A stretch of 16,378 bases of DNA from contig JBLIZO010000058.1 of the NCBI GenBank assembly GCA_048859965.1, forward strand, positions 1 through 16,378, read 5' to 3'. Shown piece by piece: positions 1-8,228 of this stretch. The translations under genes were made by a program, and so were the position numbers. Origin of the DNA: Fluviibacter sp048859965. GTDB taxonomy: Bacteria > Pseudomonadota > Gammaproteobacteria > Burkholderiales > Rhodocyclaceae. Under the pieces are notes generated by a model, which did not search any database, had not been told where the DNA came from, and saw only the letters and a program-made list of their open reading frames with translations. Numbering within the stretch: position 1 is the first letter of the stretch; each line of letters opens with the position of its first letter.

Positions 1-453
<453 letters not shown>

Positions 454-506
454 TGCTGCTTTCCGCTCAGGTTAAAACACATTTAATTAAAAGATGCTGG
501 CGTGGT

Positions 507-1421
507 TTAATCGACCCGTCCGAGCATCAGAAATTCCATCAAGGCTTTCTGCACATGCAGACGGTTCTCGGCTTCGTCCCAGACCACGCTTTGCGGCCCA
601 TCAATCACGCTGGCTGTGACCTCTTCGCCACGGTGCGCCGGCAGACAGTGCATGAACAACGCACCCGGGTTGGCGACGCGCATCATGTCGTCATCGACCT
701 GCCAATCGGCAAAAGCCTTCAACCGTTCTTCGTTCTCGGCTTCATAGCCCATAGAGGTCCAGACATCCGTTGTGACCAGATCGGCGCCACGCGCGGCATC
801 CATCGGATCGGCAAAAACCTCATAGTGGCTTTGATCGTCACCAACCAATGCGGTATCCAGGGCATAACCGGGTGGCGTCGAAACATTCACCTTAAAGTTC
901 AGAATACGTGCTGCCTGCAACCAGGTATTACAGACGTTATTGGCGTCCCCCACCCAGGCGACAGTTTTGCCGCGCAGATCGCCGCGATGTTCGTGATAGG
1001 TAAAAATATCCGCCAGGATCTGACACGGATGGTATTCATTGGTCAATCCGTTGATGACCGGCACGCGCGAAGATGCCGAAAAACGCTCGACGATACTTTG
1101 TTCAAAGGTGCGAATCATCACGATATCGCTCATGCGCGAAATCACCTGAGCCGCATCTTCCACCGGTTCGCCCCGGCCCAGTTGTGAATCCCGCGTATTC
1201 AGGTAGATCGCCGCGCCACCGAGTTGCTGCATACCGGCCTCGAATGACAGGCGCGTGCGTGTACTGGCTTTCTCGAAAATCATCACCAGCGTCCGGTCGG
1301 TCAACGGCCAGTATTGCTGATAGGACTTGAAGCGTTCTTTGATCCAGCGGGTGCGCGCAAAGAGATATTCGTACTCTTCGCGATTGAAATCGCTGAATTG
1401 CAGGTAGTGTCTCAACGCCAT
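507..1421 (-). CDS. argF: Ornithine carbamoyltransferase
   Basis: This enzyme makes citrulline from ornithine and carbamoyl phosphate, the sixth step of arginine synthesis. It is 304 residues, a normal length. The carbamoyl-phosphate site STRTR is at residues 53-57 and HPCQ at 131-134. The ornithine-side motif DVWTSMG is at 219-225 and the catalytic HCLP at 258-261, so all hallmark motifs are intact. Its ATG follows the argD stop after one base (TAATATG). Its Shine-Dalgarno sequence, GGGGAAG, lies inside the last codons of argD, which points to co-transcription and translational coupling. argG follows 53 bases downstream. The STRTR/HPCQ/HCLP set separates it from aspartate carbamoyltransferase. 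Confidence 0.98.
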   Translation of the reverse strand: MALRHYLQFSDFNREEYEYLFARTRWIKERFKSYQQYWPLTDRTLVMIFEKASTRTRLSFEAGMQQLGGAAIYLNTRDSQLGRGEPVEDAAQVISRMSDIVMIRTFEQSIVERFSASSRVPVINGLTNEYHPCQILADIFTYHEHRGDLRGKTVAWVGDANNVCNTWLQAARILNFKVNVSTPPGYALDTALVGDDQSHYEVFADPMDAARGADLVTTDVWTSMGYEAENEERLKAFADWQVDDDMMRVANPGALFMHCLPAHRGEEVTASVIDGPQSVVWDEAENRLHVQKALMEFLMLGRVD

Positions 1422-1422
1422 A

Positions 1423-2595
1423 TTACTTCCCCAGGTAGCGGGTGATCACATCGGTGAGTCGTTCGACCAAGGTATCCACGTCGGCCTGCGTAATATTCAG
1501 CGACGGCAACAAACGCACGACCGAGTCGGCGGTCACGTTAATCAGCAGGCCGGCATCGCGTGCCAAGCCAACCAGTTCGCCACAAGGTCGATCCAGTTCG
1601 ATCCCGATCATGAGGCCACGGCCACGGATGTCAACCACTTCCGGGAACTCGCCGATACGTGCACAAAAACCTTCACGAATGGCGCGCCCCATTTTGTCGG
1701 CATTCTCCAGCAGCTTGTCGCGCTCCAGGACATCAATCGTGGTTTTGGCGGCGCGCATAGCCAGCGGGTTACCACCAAAGGTCGAACCGTGATTCCCCGG
1801 CCCGAAGAGACCGGCAGCGCGGCCGCCTGCCAGACAGGCGCCAACCGGCACGCCGGAGCCCAGGCCTTTGGCCAGCGACACCACATCCGGACGCACACCC
1901 GAATGCTGGAAGCCAAACCACTTGCCGGTACGCCCGATGCCGCATTGCACTTCGTCGGTCATGAGCAACCAGCCTTTCTCATCACAGAGCGCACGTAAAT
2001 CACGCTGGAACTGGTCATCGGCCAGATGGATGCCGCCCTCGCCCTGGATCATTTCCAGCAATACGGCGACGACGTTCTTGTTATGTTCGGCGACCTGACG
2101 GATCGCCTCGATGTCGTTATAGGGCACGCGCACAAAACCGCCGACCAGGGGCTCAAAACCGGCCTGGGTCTTACGGTTACCCGTTGCCGACAAGGTGGCC
2201 ATGGTACGACCGTGGAAGGCATGTTCCATGACGATGATCGTCGGGTTTTCAACGCCCTGACGATGCCCGTAGAAGCGCGCCAGCTTGATGGCTGCTTCGT
2301 TGGCCTCACAACCGGAGTTACAGAAAAAGACTTCGTCCAGACCCGACAGGCCTGCCAGCTTGTCGGCCAGCGCTTCCTGCAGAGGAATCCGGTACAGGTT
2401 GGAGGTATGCAGCAACTGTGCGGCTTGATGGCTGAGCGCCTGAACCAGCTCGGGATGATTGTGGCCCAACGTATTCACAGCAATACCGGACAAAGCATCC
2501 AGGTAGCGTTTGCCTTCGGTATCCACCAGCCAGCTTCCCTCGCCGTGGGTAAAAGCCACCGGTTGGCGGGCGTAGGTGTTCATCACATGCGTCAT
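1423..2595 (-). CDS. argD: Acetylornithine aminotransferase
   Basis: This is a PLP-dependent class III aminotransferase of 390 residues. It converts N-acetylglutamate semialdehyde and glutamate to N-acetylornithine, the fourth step of arginine synthesis; family members often also act on succinyl-diaminopimelate in lysine synthesis. FFCNSGCEANEAAIKLAR is at 90-107, the cofactor-binding DEVQCG at 214-219, and the Schiff-base lysine is K243 in SLAKGLGSGVPVGA. TFGGNPLA follows further on, as usual. It is the first gene of the minus-strand arginine cluster, one base upstream of argF. The chosen start (ATG at 2593-2595) has only a weak GGA upstream; a second ATG four codons later (2583) would remove just MTHV. 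Aminotransferases of this class look alike, but the argF and argG neighbours make ArgD by far the best reading. Confidence 0.96.
   Translation of the reverse strand: MTHVMNTYARQPVAFTHGEGSWLVDTEGKRYLDALSGIAVNTLGHNHPELVQALSHQAAQLLHTSNLYRIPLQEALADKLAGLSGLDEVFFCNSGCEANEAAIKLARFYGHRQGVENPTIIVMEHAFHGRTMATLSATGNRKTQAGFEPLVGGFVRVPYNDIEAIRQVAEHNKNVVAVLLEMIQGEGGIHLADDQFQRDLRALCDEKGWLLMTDEVQCGIGRTGKWFGFQHSGVRPDVVSLAKGLGSGVPVGACLAGGRAAGLFGPGNHGSTFGGNPLAMRAAKTTIDVLERDKLLENADKMGRAIREGFCARIGEFPEVVDIRGRGLMIGIELDRPCGELVGLARDAGLLINVTADSVVRLLPSLNITQADVDTLVERLTDVITRYLGK
1426..1432 (-). promoter_or_regulatory. argF ribosome binding site inside argD
   Basis: GGGGAAG on the minus strand ends four bases before the argF ATG and lies within the final codons of argD. 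It supports the ATG at 1421 as the argF start and suggests that ribosomes ending argD can re-initiate on argF. Confidence 0.65.
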
Positions 2596-2797
2596 AGATC
2601 CAACTCAAATCAACGGAAAAGCGGACGAAAAAACAAAAGCGGCGAGAACGATCAGCGGCGGATTCCATCAATTAATGACGCAATCAGCCGTTGAACCTCA
2701 CCGCAGCGCGTGAAATAAAGCGTTCGGCTCAATTTTATGGCAAAAGTGTCGCTACATCCACTCCCGCAACTGCACAAAAATCGATAGAATGTGAGCC
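2596..2797. promoter_or_regulatory. Divergent intergenic region, argD / DUF3579
   Basis: These 202 bases separate two head-to-head genes and should hold the promoters of both. On the minus strand a TTGCCA and a CTTTAT hexamer 17 bases apart (about 2715-2743) could be a weak promoter for the arginine cluster. On the plus strand TAGAAT at 2785-2790 lies only seven bases before the DUF3579 ATG, without a good -35 box. I see no clear operator palindrome, riboswitch or small gene here. Confidence 0.4.
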
Positions 2798-3184
2798 ATG
2801 GACACCCCAGCAGTGACAGACGACGCCAAAAGCCCATCCGATCTGTCCCACAGCCTCGTCATCGTTGGCCGAACCCACGATGGCAAGAAATTCCGGCCCT
2901 CGGATTGGGCCGAGCGTCTGTGCGGTGTGATGTCGGCCTTTGGCACCGAAAAGAAGATGAAGTACTCGCCCTACGTCAGCCCCGGCGAATGGGAAGGCGA
3001 TAAATGTGTCTTCATTGACGGGGCGCTCTACGACATCTCCCCGATCGCCTACCGCTTTCTGGCCAATTTTGCCAAGGATAACGATCTGACATTGATCGAC
3101 GGGGTCTGCAGTCTGGAAGTCTGCAATATTGACGACGCTCTTGCTGAAACTGTCGTTTACCCGCCGAATATTCCGGTTCGCTGA
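2798..3184 (+). CDS. DUF3579 family protein of unknown function
   Basis: This small soluble protein of 128 residues has no signal peptide or membrane segment. The core RPSDWAERLCGVMSAFG (residues 33-49), with FIDGALYDISPIAYRFLANFA downstream at about 72-92, matches my memory of DUF3579, a betaproteobacterial family without a known function. Residues 1-20 are low in recognisable content and may be a variable tail. It stands head-to-head with argD and tail-to-tail with rpsT, and ends at the shared terminator. The ATG at 2798 has no convincing Shine-Dalgarno sequence; a TAGAAT hexamer ends seven bases before it, so the mRNA could be nearly leaderless. No enzyme motif is visible. Family assignment is fairly sure; function is unknown. 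Confidence 0.85.
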   Translation: MDTPAVTDDAKSPSDLSHSLVIVGRTHDGKKFRPSDWAERLCGVMSAFGTEKKMKYSPYVSPGEWEGDKCVFIDGALYDISPIAYRFLANFAKDNDLTLIDGVCSLEVCNIDDALAETVVYPPNIPVR

Positions 3185-3220
3185 CGGATACAGCCCCGCC
3201 AATCATCAAGCAGCCGACGT

Positions 3221-3247
3221 AAAAAAAGCACCCGAAGGTGCTTTTTT
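3221..3247. terminator. Bidirectional rho-independent terminator
   Basis: The GCACC arm at 3228-3232 and the GGTGC arm at 3237-3241 form a five-base-pair stem closed by a CGAA tetraloop. An A7 run precedes it and a T6 run follows, extending the pairing. The symmetry gives a terminator on both strands, which fits its place between the convergent DUF3579 gene and rpsT. Confidence 0.92.
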
Positions 3248-3267
3248 ATTGGGCGTCACCTGCAGAC

Positions 3268-3534
3268 TCAGGCAGCCATGGCCTTGATCTGGGCCGACAG
3301 GCGGCTCTTGTGACGCGACGACTTGTTCTTGTGAACAACACGCTTGTCAGCGAGGCTGTCAATGACACAGATCGCCTTGGTGAAGACAGTCTGAGCAGCG
3401 GCCTTGTCGCCAGCTTCAATCGCACGACGCACGCTCTTGATGGCGGTGCGGAACTCGGAACGCTGGCTGGCGTTGTAGGCGCGCTGCTTCATTGCCTGGC
3501 GGGCGCGTTTACGGGCTTGGGCGCTATTGGCCAT
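3268..3534 (-). CDS. rpsT: 30S ribosomal protein S20
   Basis: This is a basic 88-residue protein that binds 16S rRNA early in 30S assembly. The N-terminus MANSAQARKRARQA and the tail HKNKSSRHKSRLSAQIKA are diagnostic of bacterial S20, and the length is normal. The reading frame stays open upstream to 3600. The ATG at 3532-3534 is chosen because S20 proteins begin MANSAQA/MANIKSA and because AAAGGA (3541-3546) is well placed before it. A promoter is visible at 3572-3600 and a strong terminator follows the gene, so it is probably transcribed alone. It is divergent from murJ, a common arrangement in proteobacteria. Confidence 0.98.
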   Translation of the reverse strand: MANSAQARKRARQAMKQRAYNASQRSEFRTAIKSVRRAIEAGDKAAAQTVFTKAICVIDSLADKRVVHKNKSSRHKSRLSAQIKAMAA

Positions 3535-3571
3535 GAAACATCCTTTGCGGGGAAGAATTCTAAAACGCGAA

Positions 3572-3600
3572 ACTATACCGGTTTTTAAAGCGAAACACAA
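3572..3600 (-). promoter_or_regulatory. rpsT promoter
   Basis: On the minus strand, TTGTGT (3595-3600) and TATAGT (3572-3577) are separated by exactly 17 bases, a sigma-70-type layout with a 5/6 match at -10 and 3/6 at -35. Transcription would begin near 3565, giving a leader of about 30 bases that includes the AAAGGA ribosome binding site at 3541-3546. Confidence 0.65.
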
Positions 3601-3632
3601 CCCATCTTACAACTTTGGAACGCAAGCCATCG

Positions 3633-3638
3633 TACAAT
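3633..3638 (+). promoter_or_regulatory. Candidate -10 box of murJ
   Basis: TACAAT matches the -10 consensus at 5 of 6 positions and ends six bases before the murJ ATG at 3645. No good -35 box sits at normal spacing (TTACAA at 3607-3612 would need a 20-base spacer). If it is used, the murJ message would be leaderless or nearly so, which would fit the missing Shine-Dalgarno sequence. Confidence 0.3.
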
Positions 3639-3644
3639 TCGGTG

Positions 3645-5186
3645 ATGAGTCTGCTTCGTTCCGTCGCCACGGTCAGTGGTTTCACCTTTTTGTCCCGGAT
3701 TCTGGGCTTTGTTCGTGACTTCGTGATCGCCCGGAGTTTCGGCGCCGACGCGGCAACCGATGCTTTTTTTGTTGCTTTCAAACTACCCAATCTACTGCGC
3801 CGCATGTTTGCCGAAGGGGCCTTCTCACAAGCCTTTGTGCCCCTGCTCGGCGAATATCACAAGCAGCGCGGCCCCGAAGAAACACGTTTGCTGATCGACC
3901 GGACAGGCAGCATGCTGGGTGCCGTGGTCCTGCTCGTCGCGCTGCTTGGCATCTGGTGGGCCCCCGCCATCGTGACGATTTCCGCACCAGGCTTTCTGGA
4001 AACGCCGGATAAATTCGACCTGGCCGTGACGCTGACTCGCATCACCTTCTTTTATATCTTTTTCATGTCGATGGTGGCCTTTGCGGCCGGCATTCTGAAT
4101 ACTTGGGGTCGATTTTCCATACCGGCCTTCACGCCGGCACTGCTCAATATCAGCCTCATCATCACGGCGCTGTTTACCCAGAGCTGGTTTGATCCACCAG
4201 TCAAGGCGCTGGCCTGGGGCGTCATCATCGGCGGGTTCCTGCAATTGGCATTGCAATTTTACGCGCTCTATAAAATAGACCGCCTACCCCGCTTCCGCAT
4301 CAATTTACACACCTGCTGGCAAGACCCCGGCGTACGCCGCATCGGCCTGCTCATGGTGCCGGCGCTACTTGGTGTCTCGGTCAGCCAGATTAGCCTGCTG
4401 CTCAACACGGTTTTTGCCTCATTTCTGGAAAGCGGCAGCATCTCATGGCTTTATTATGCAGACCGCCTGATGGAGTTTCCTGCGGGCATGCTTGGCGTGG
4501 CGATCGGCACGGTGATTCTTCCCAGCCTGACCAAACACCACCATAGCGGTGACCCGACAGCCTATTCCGGCCTGCTCGACTGGGGCCTGCGCCTGTGCTT
4601 CCTGCTTACGCTGCCAGCGGCGCTGGGGCTGGCCATTCTGGCCGTGCCGTTGATTTCCACGCTCTTTATGCACGGCGCCTTCACGGAACATGACGTGCGT
4701 GAAACCAGCCAGGCGTTGATCGCCTATAGCGTCGGACTGAGCGGCCTCATTCTTGTCAAGGTTCTGGCGCCCGGTTTCTACGCGCGCCAAAACCTGAAGA
4801 CACCCGTCAAAATCGCCATTATCGCGCTGGTATCAACGCAGCTCATGAATCTGGTCTTTATCGGGCCGCTCAAACAGGCTGGGTTGGCGCTCTCCATCGG
4901 ACTGGCCGCCTGCCTCAACGCCGCACTACTGTATCGGGGACTGCGCCAGGCGGCTATTTACAGCCCCATGCCGGGTTGGGGTGCGTTCCTGCTGAAGCTG
5001 GGCATCGCGCTGGCGGCCATGTCAGGGGTGCTGATCGCGGGCTATGGTCACGACGCATTTTGGCTCGAAAGCCCCCTTGGCGACCGTGCCCTGCACCTGA
5101 GCCTGCTCATTGCAGGTGCGGGTCTGGTCTATGGCGTCACGCTTTTGTTACTGGGTTTCCGGCCAAAAGACTTTCGCAAATCGTGA
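3645..5186 (+). CDS. murJ: Lipid II flippase MurJ
   Basis: MurJ moves lipid II, the peptidoglycan precursor, across the inner membrane. The protein has 513 residues with many hydrophobic segments, consistent with the 14-helix MOP-superfamily fold. The start MSLLRSVATVSG and the segment TDAFFVAFKLPNLLRRMFAE (38-57) are MurJ hallmarks. R18, R24, D25, D39 and R52 fall at the E. coli positions. S267, R274 and E277 in SWLYYADRLMEFP match E. coli S263, R270 and E273, so the cavity charges are intact. An in-frame TTG at 3615 would add ten residues, but the ATG at 3645 matches family N-termini. No clear Shine-Dalgarno precedes it. It is divergent from rpsT, and the next gene begins 76 bases downstream. 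Confidence 0.97.
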   Translation: MSLLRSVATVSGFTFLSRILGFVRDFVIARSFGADAATDAFFVAFKLPNLLRRMFAEGAFSQAFVPLLGEYHKQRGPEETRLLIDRTGSMLGAVVLLVALLGIWWAPAIVTISAPGFLETPDKFDLAVTLTRITFFYIFFMSMVAFAAGILNTWGRFSIPAFTPALLNISLIITALFTQSWFDPPVKALAWGVIIGGFLQLALQFYALYKIDRLPRFRINLHTCWQDPGVRRIGLLMVPALLGVSVSQISLLLNTVFASFLESGSISWLYYADRLMEFPAGMLGVAIGTVILPSLTKHHHSGDPTAYSGLLDWGLRLCFLLTLPAALGLAILAVPLISTLFMHGAFTEHDVRETSQALIAYSVGLSGLILVKVLAPGFYARQNLKTPVKIAIIALVSTQLMNLVFIGPLKQAGLALSIGLAACLNAALLYRGLRQAAIYSPMPGWGAFLLKLGIALAAMSGVLIAGYGHDAFWLESPLGDRALHLSLLIAGAGLVYGVTLLLLGFRPKDFRKS

Positions 5187-5249
5187 AGCTGGCGCAGAAT
5201 TGCCCGAATGACCACGGCCGATAGAGCCATCCCTCACCTAACCGGTCAC

Positions 5250-5255
5250 AAGGAG
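5250..5255 (+). promoter_or_regulatory. Ribosome binding site deciding a GTG start
   Basis: AAGGAG lies seven bases before the GTG at 5263. It is the best Shine-Dalgarno sequence in this part of the window and supports GTG as the start of the PEBP-family gene. Confidence 0.8.
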
Positions 5256-5262
5256 ACAATCC

Positions 5263-5892
5263 GTGAAGCTGAGCAGCCAGAGCATCCGCGACAATCAACC
5301 GATCCCGGGCGAATTCGCCTTCTGCGTGCCCAACGACAAGAACCATGTCTGCCTGGGTAAAAATCTGAGTCCGCAGCTGAGCTGGACTGAGGCCCCGGCT
5401 GGCACAAAGTCGTTTGCCGTTTTCTGCGTGGATGTAGACGTGCCTTCCGTGGGTGACAATGTCAATGTGGAAGGCCGCGAAGTGGACAAAGATCTCCCGC
5501 GCGTGGATTTTTTCCACTGGGTGCTTGTTGATCTCCCTGCCGATACCCACGCGCTCGCCGCCGGTCAGTTCTCCAGCGAAGTCACGCCCTGCGGTAAAGC
5601 CGGCCCCGGTGCTCCACTCGGATCACGTCAGGGCATCAACGACTACACAGCCTGGTTTGCCGGCGATGCCGACATGCGTGGCGACTATTATGGTTATGAT
5701 GGCCCCTGCCCGCCATGGAACGATCTGCGTCTGCACCGCTATGTCTTCACAGTCTATGCGCTGGATGTTGCCCGGATGGATTTGACCGGCAAGTTTACCG
5801 GTCCGGAGGCACTGGTCGCTATGCAGGGGCATATCCTTGCCCAGGCTTCGATGACCGGTACCTACACGCTGAACGCGGCGCTGCGCAGCTAA
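5263..5892 (+). CDS. PEBP family protein (YbhB/YbcL, Raf kinase inhibitor-like)
   Basis: This 209-residue protein belongs to the phosphatidylethanolamine-binding protein family. Visible family elements are NLSPQLSW at 34-41, DVDVP at 57-61, FFHWVLVDLP at 83-92 with H85, and YDGPCPPWND at 145-154 followed by LRLHRYVFTVYAL. These line the small anion or ligand pocket in known structures. No signal peptide is seen, so it should be cytoplasmic. Bacterial members have no well-established function. The GTG start is supported by an AAGGAG sequence. The gene lies between murJ (76 bases upstream) and a PPK2 gene (28 bases downstream), and may be co-transcribed with the latter. It is somewhat longer than E. 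coli YbhB (about 158 residues, from memory), mainly through inserted loops around 62-80 and 121-141. Confidence 0.92.
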   Translation: MKLSSQSIRDNQPIPGEFAFCVPNDKNHVCLGKNLSPQLSWTEAPAGTKSFAVFCVDVDVPSVGDNVNVEGREVDKDLPRVDFFHWVLVDLPADTHALAAGQFSSEVTPCGKAGPGAPLGSRQGINDYTAWFAGDADMRGDYYGYDGPCPPWNDLRLHRYVFTVYALDVARMDLTGKFTGPEALVAMQGHILAQASMTGTYTLNAALRS

Positions 5893-5920
5893 GACCAAGA
5901 CCCCATTCGGAGTTCAGACC

Positions 5921-6805
5921 ATGGGCATTTCAGAACAGCTCCGGGTTAACCCCCGGAGTTTCAGTCTTGACAGCCGACCAACCGCGAACACACCCGGTGT
6001 GCTTTCAGAAAAAGCGGCTATCACTGCTACTGAAAAAATTGCGAAAAAGATTCGTGATCTCCAGATGCGGCTTTATGCAGAAGGCCAGCAATCGCTCCTC
6101 ATCGTATTGCAAGGCCTGGATGCCGCCGGCAAAGATGGCACGATCAAGCATGTTCTGGGTATGGTGAACCCGCAGGGTTGCGATGTAACAGGGTTCAAAG
6201 AACCCACGCCACTGGAATTGCGTCATGATTTTCTCTGGCGCGTTCACCCACATGCACCCGCACGCGGTGAGATCGGCGTATTCAACCGGTCGCACTATGA
6301 GGATGTGCTGATTACGCGCGTACATAAGCTCTGCCCCAAGCCGCAGCTTGAGCTGCGCTACGAGCAGATCATCGCCTTTGAATCCCTGCTGGCAACGCAA
6401 AACAATACGCGGGTCATCAAGTTTTTTCTGCACATCAGCCCGGAAGAACAACTGGCGCGCTTTGCCGCACGCCTCACAGACCCTGCCAAAAACTGGAAAA
6501 TCAGCGAAGCGGACTATTCCGAACGAACATTCTGGAAAGACTACCAGGCGGCCTACCAGACAGCCCTAAAAAAAACCTCGACGGCAAGCGCGCCGTGGTA
6601 TGTGATCCCGGCGGATAACAAGTGGTATCGTAACTTCGCCGTGGCCAGCATCGTCCTTGAAACGCTGGAACAGATGAATCCCAAGCTGCCCCAACCCAAG
6701 GTCGATCTGAACGCGATTCGTAAAAAATTTAACCTGGCCGTGTTGCAGGAGGCGAATGGAAGCCTGCAAAAATCGGCCCGCGGCAAAGCAAAGAAGAAAC
6801 CCTGA
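5921..6805 (+). CDS. ppk2: PPK2 family polyphosphate:nucleotide phosphotransferase
   Basis: This enzyme transfers phosphate between inorganic polyphosphate and nucleotides. It has 294 residues and a single PPK2 domain. Walker A is GLDAAGKDGT at 65-74, with K71 as the phosphate-binding lysine. The Walker B region is GEIGVFNRSHYEDVLITRV at 116-134, and the lid is KNWKISEADYSERTFW at 190-205. NPQGCDVTGFKEPTPLELRHD and FLWRVHPHAPARGEIGVF resemble the PPK2 class that phosphorylates AMP and ADP (class III), as I remember it; the exact nucleotide cannot be read from sequence. The C-terminus ends in a lysine-rich tail (SARGKAKKKP). The start is the ATG at 5921 with GGAG at 5909-5912. It lies 28 bases after the PEBP gene and 37 before the CBS-domain membrane protein. 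Confidence 0.95.
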   Translation: MGISEQLRVNPRSFSLDSRPTANTPGVLSEKAAITATEKIAKKIRDLQMRLYAEGQQSLLIVLQGLDAAGKDGTIKHVLGMVNPQGCDVTGFKEPTPLELRHDFLWRVHPHAPARGEIGVFNRSHYEDVLITRVHKLCPKPQLELRYEQIIAFESLLATQNNTRVIKFFLHISPEEQLARFAARLTDPAKNWKISEADYSERTFWKDYQAAYQTALKKTSTASAPWYVIPADNKWYRNFAVASIVLETLEQMNPKLPQPKVDLNAIRKKFNLAVLQEANGSLQKSARGKAKKKP

Positions 6806-6807
6806 CG

Positions 6808-6813
6808 TACAAT
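6808..6813 (+). promoter_or_regulatory. Candidate -10 box upstream of the CorC/HlyC gene
   Basis: TACAAT lies just behind the ppk2 stop and 29 bases before the ATG at 6843. It matches the -10 consensus at five positions, but no -35 box is seen at normal spacing (AAAGCA). It could give the downstream gene its own transcript; the evidence is weak. Confidence 0.25.
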
Positions 6814-6842
6814 AAAGCCTTCCATATTCTTCGGAACCCTTG

Positions 6843-8159
6843 ATGGACGTTGCCATACTACTGGCGTTGATCGCGCTTAATGCGCTCTTTGCCATGGCGG
6901 AAATTGCACTCATTACCGCCAAACGCGCCAAACTCCAGCGGATGGTGGATGGTGGCGACCGGCGCGCAGCCGCCGCGCTTGAACTCAGCGAGGACCCCAA
7001 TCGTTTTCTGTCAACGGTGCAAATCGGCATCACGACCATCGGTATTCTCAATGGCGTGGTCGCCGAATCGTCATTGTCCGCACCTGTCGCCCGCTGGTTG
7101 GAACATGTTGGCGTCAGTTCTGACACATCCGGTCTACTGGCCTCAACCCTGATCGTCGTCATCATCACTTACCTGAGCATTGTGCTCGGTGAACTGGTGC
7201 CCAAGCGTATTGCACAATCCACCCCGGAACCCATTGCACGGATCGTGGCGCGCCCGATGCTGGCATTGGCAACCGCCGCACGACCGCTGGTGCTGCTGCT
7301 CTCCGGCTCAACAAAACTCCTACTGCGCCTCGTCGGTATTCGTCACGCCGGTGCACCGGTGGTCACTGAAGAAGAGATCCATGCGCTACTCGAAGAAGGC
7401 TCGGACGCCGGTATCATCGAAGAGAACGAGCGGCAGATGGTGCGCAACGTGTTTCGGCTGGATGACCGCCAGATCACCTCGCTCATGGTGCCGCGCAGTG
7501 ACATCATCTATCTGGATCTGAACGAACCCCTCAACGAAAATCTGCAGCGCATCCAGGCTTCGGAACATTCGCGTTTCCCCGTATGCAAGGGCGGCTTCGA
7601 CGAAGTCGTCGGCATCATCAACGCCAAAGTACTGCTCGCACAGACGCTGCGCGGCGAAACCCCGGACTTCAAAAACGACCTGCAACCGGCCGTGTTCGTG
7701 CCGGAATCGCTGACCGGCATGGAACTGCTGGAGCACTTCAAATCCTCCGGCGTGCAGATGGCGTTCGTCATTGACGAATACGGCGAAATTCAGGGACTGA
7801 TCACCTTACAGGACCTGATAGAAGCGATCGCCGGTGAGTTCAAGCCCGACGACCACGAAGACGCTTGGGCGATCCAGCGTCAGGATGGCAGCTGGTTACT
7901 CGACGGCATCATTCCCGTACCGGAGCTCAAAGACACTCTGGGACTGGAAAGTGTGCCGGAAGAAGACAAGGGCCGCTACAACACCCTCTCGGGGATGCTC
8001 ATGCTGCTCATGGGCCGGATCCCGGCTGCCAGTGAAGCGATCAACTGGGAATCCTGGCGGTTCGAGGTCGTCGATATGGACGGCAAGCGCATTGATAAGG
8101 TGCTGGCCTCGCCATTGACCGACACCTCTATCAGCCAGACAGCCGCTGCCAACCCATAG
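6843..8159 (+). CDS. CNNM/CorC-HlyC membrane protein with CBS domains
   Basis: This 438-residue inner-membrane protein has three parts. The DUF21/CNNM domain spans about 1-165, with hydrophobic segments near 2-19, 97-118 and 136-165 and the conserved GELVPKR at 116-122. A CBS pair covers about 210-330, introduced by TEEEIHALLEEG (175-186), GIIEENERQM and MVPRSDI (215-221). The C-terminal CorC_HlyC domain is at about 343-425. Relatives take part in magnesium or cobalt transport or efflux; the old name hemolysin is not informative. An in-frame TTG one codon upstream (6840) is possible, but the ATG at 6843 with GGAA upstream is preferred. It follows ppk2 by 37 bases. Its substrate cannot be read from sequence. 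Confidence 0.93.
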   Translation: MDVAILLALIALNALFAMAEIALITAKRAKLQRMVDGGDRRAAAALELSEDPNRFLSTVQIGITTIGILNGVVAESSLSAPVARWLEHVGVSSDTSGLLASTLIVVIITYLSIVLGELVPKRIAQSTPEPIARIVARPMLALATAARPLVLLLSGSTKLLLRLVGIRHAGAPVVTEEEIHALLEEGSDAGIIEENERQMVRNVFRLDDRQITSLMVPRSDIIYLDLNEPLNENLQRIQASEHSRFPVCKGGFDEVVGIINAKVLLAQTLRGETPDFKNDLQPAVFVPESLTGMELLEHFKSSGVQMAFVIDEYGEIQGLITLQDLIEAIAGEFKPDDHEDAWAIQRQDGSWLLDGIIPVPELKDTLGLESVPEEDKGRYNTLSGMLMLLMGRIPAASEAINWESWRFEVVDMDGKRIDKVLASPLTDTSISQTAAANP

Positions 8160-8209
8160 CCCATCCGATCGAGTCTCCCCGGATGCCACCGCAACAGTCA
8201 AGACTAACG

Positions 8210-8228
8210 TATTAAGACCGGCTTAATA
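8210..8228. repeat. 19-bp inverted repeat upstream of the efflux cluster
   Basis: The arms TATTAAG (8210-8216) and CTTAATA (8222-8228) are perfect complements around a five-base ACCGG centre, followed by T6 (8229-8234). The centre of the dyad is about 30 bases before the ATG of the outer membrane channel gene, within a 90-base intergenic region. It could be the operator of a metal-responsive regulator, or a weak terminator of the upstream gene. The stem has only one G-C pair, which favours a DNA-binding site. TAATAT at 8224-8229 inside it resembles a -10 box. Confidence 0.5.

Noticed and set aside
3535..3600. Longer S20 protein starting upstream of 3534
   Set aside because: The extra stretch covers the promoter and ribosome binding site of rpsT, and S20 proteins start at MANSAQA.
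3615..3644. TTG start adding ten residues to MurJ
   Set aside because: MurJ proteins begin at MSLL/MNLL-type sequence, which matches the ATG at 3645.
8163..8184. ATCCG/CGGAT hairpin behind the CorC/HlyC gene as terminator
   Set aside because: The stem has only five pairs, the loop is twelve bases and no T-run follows.
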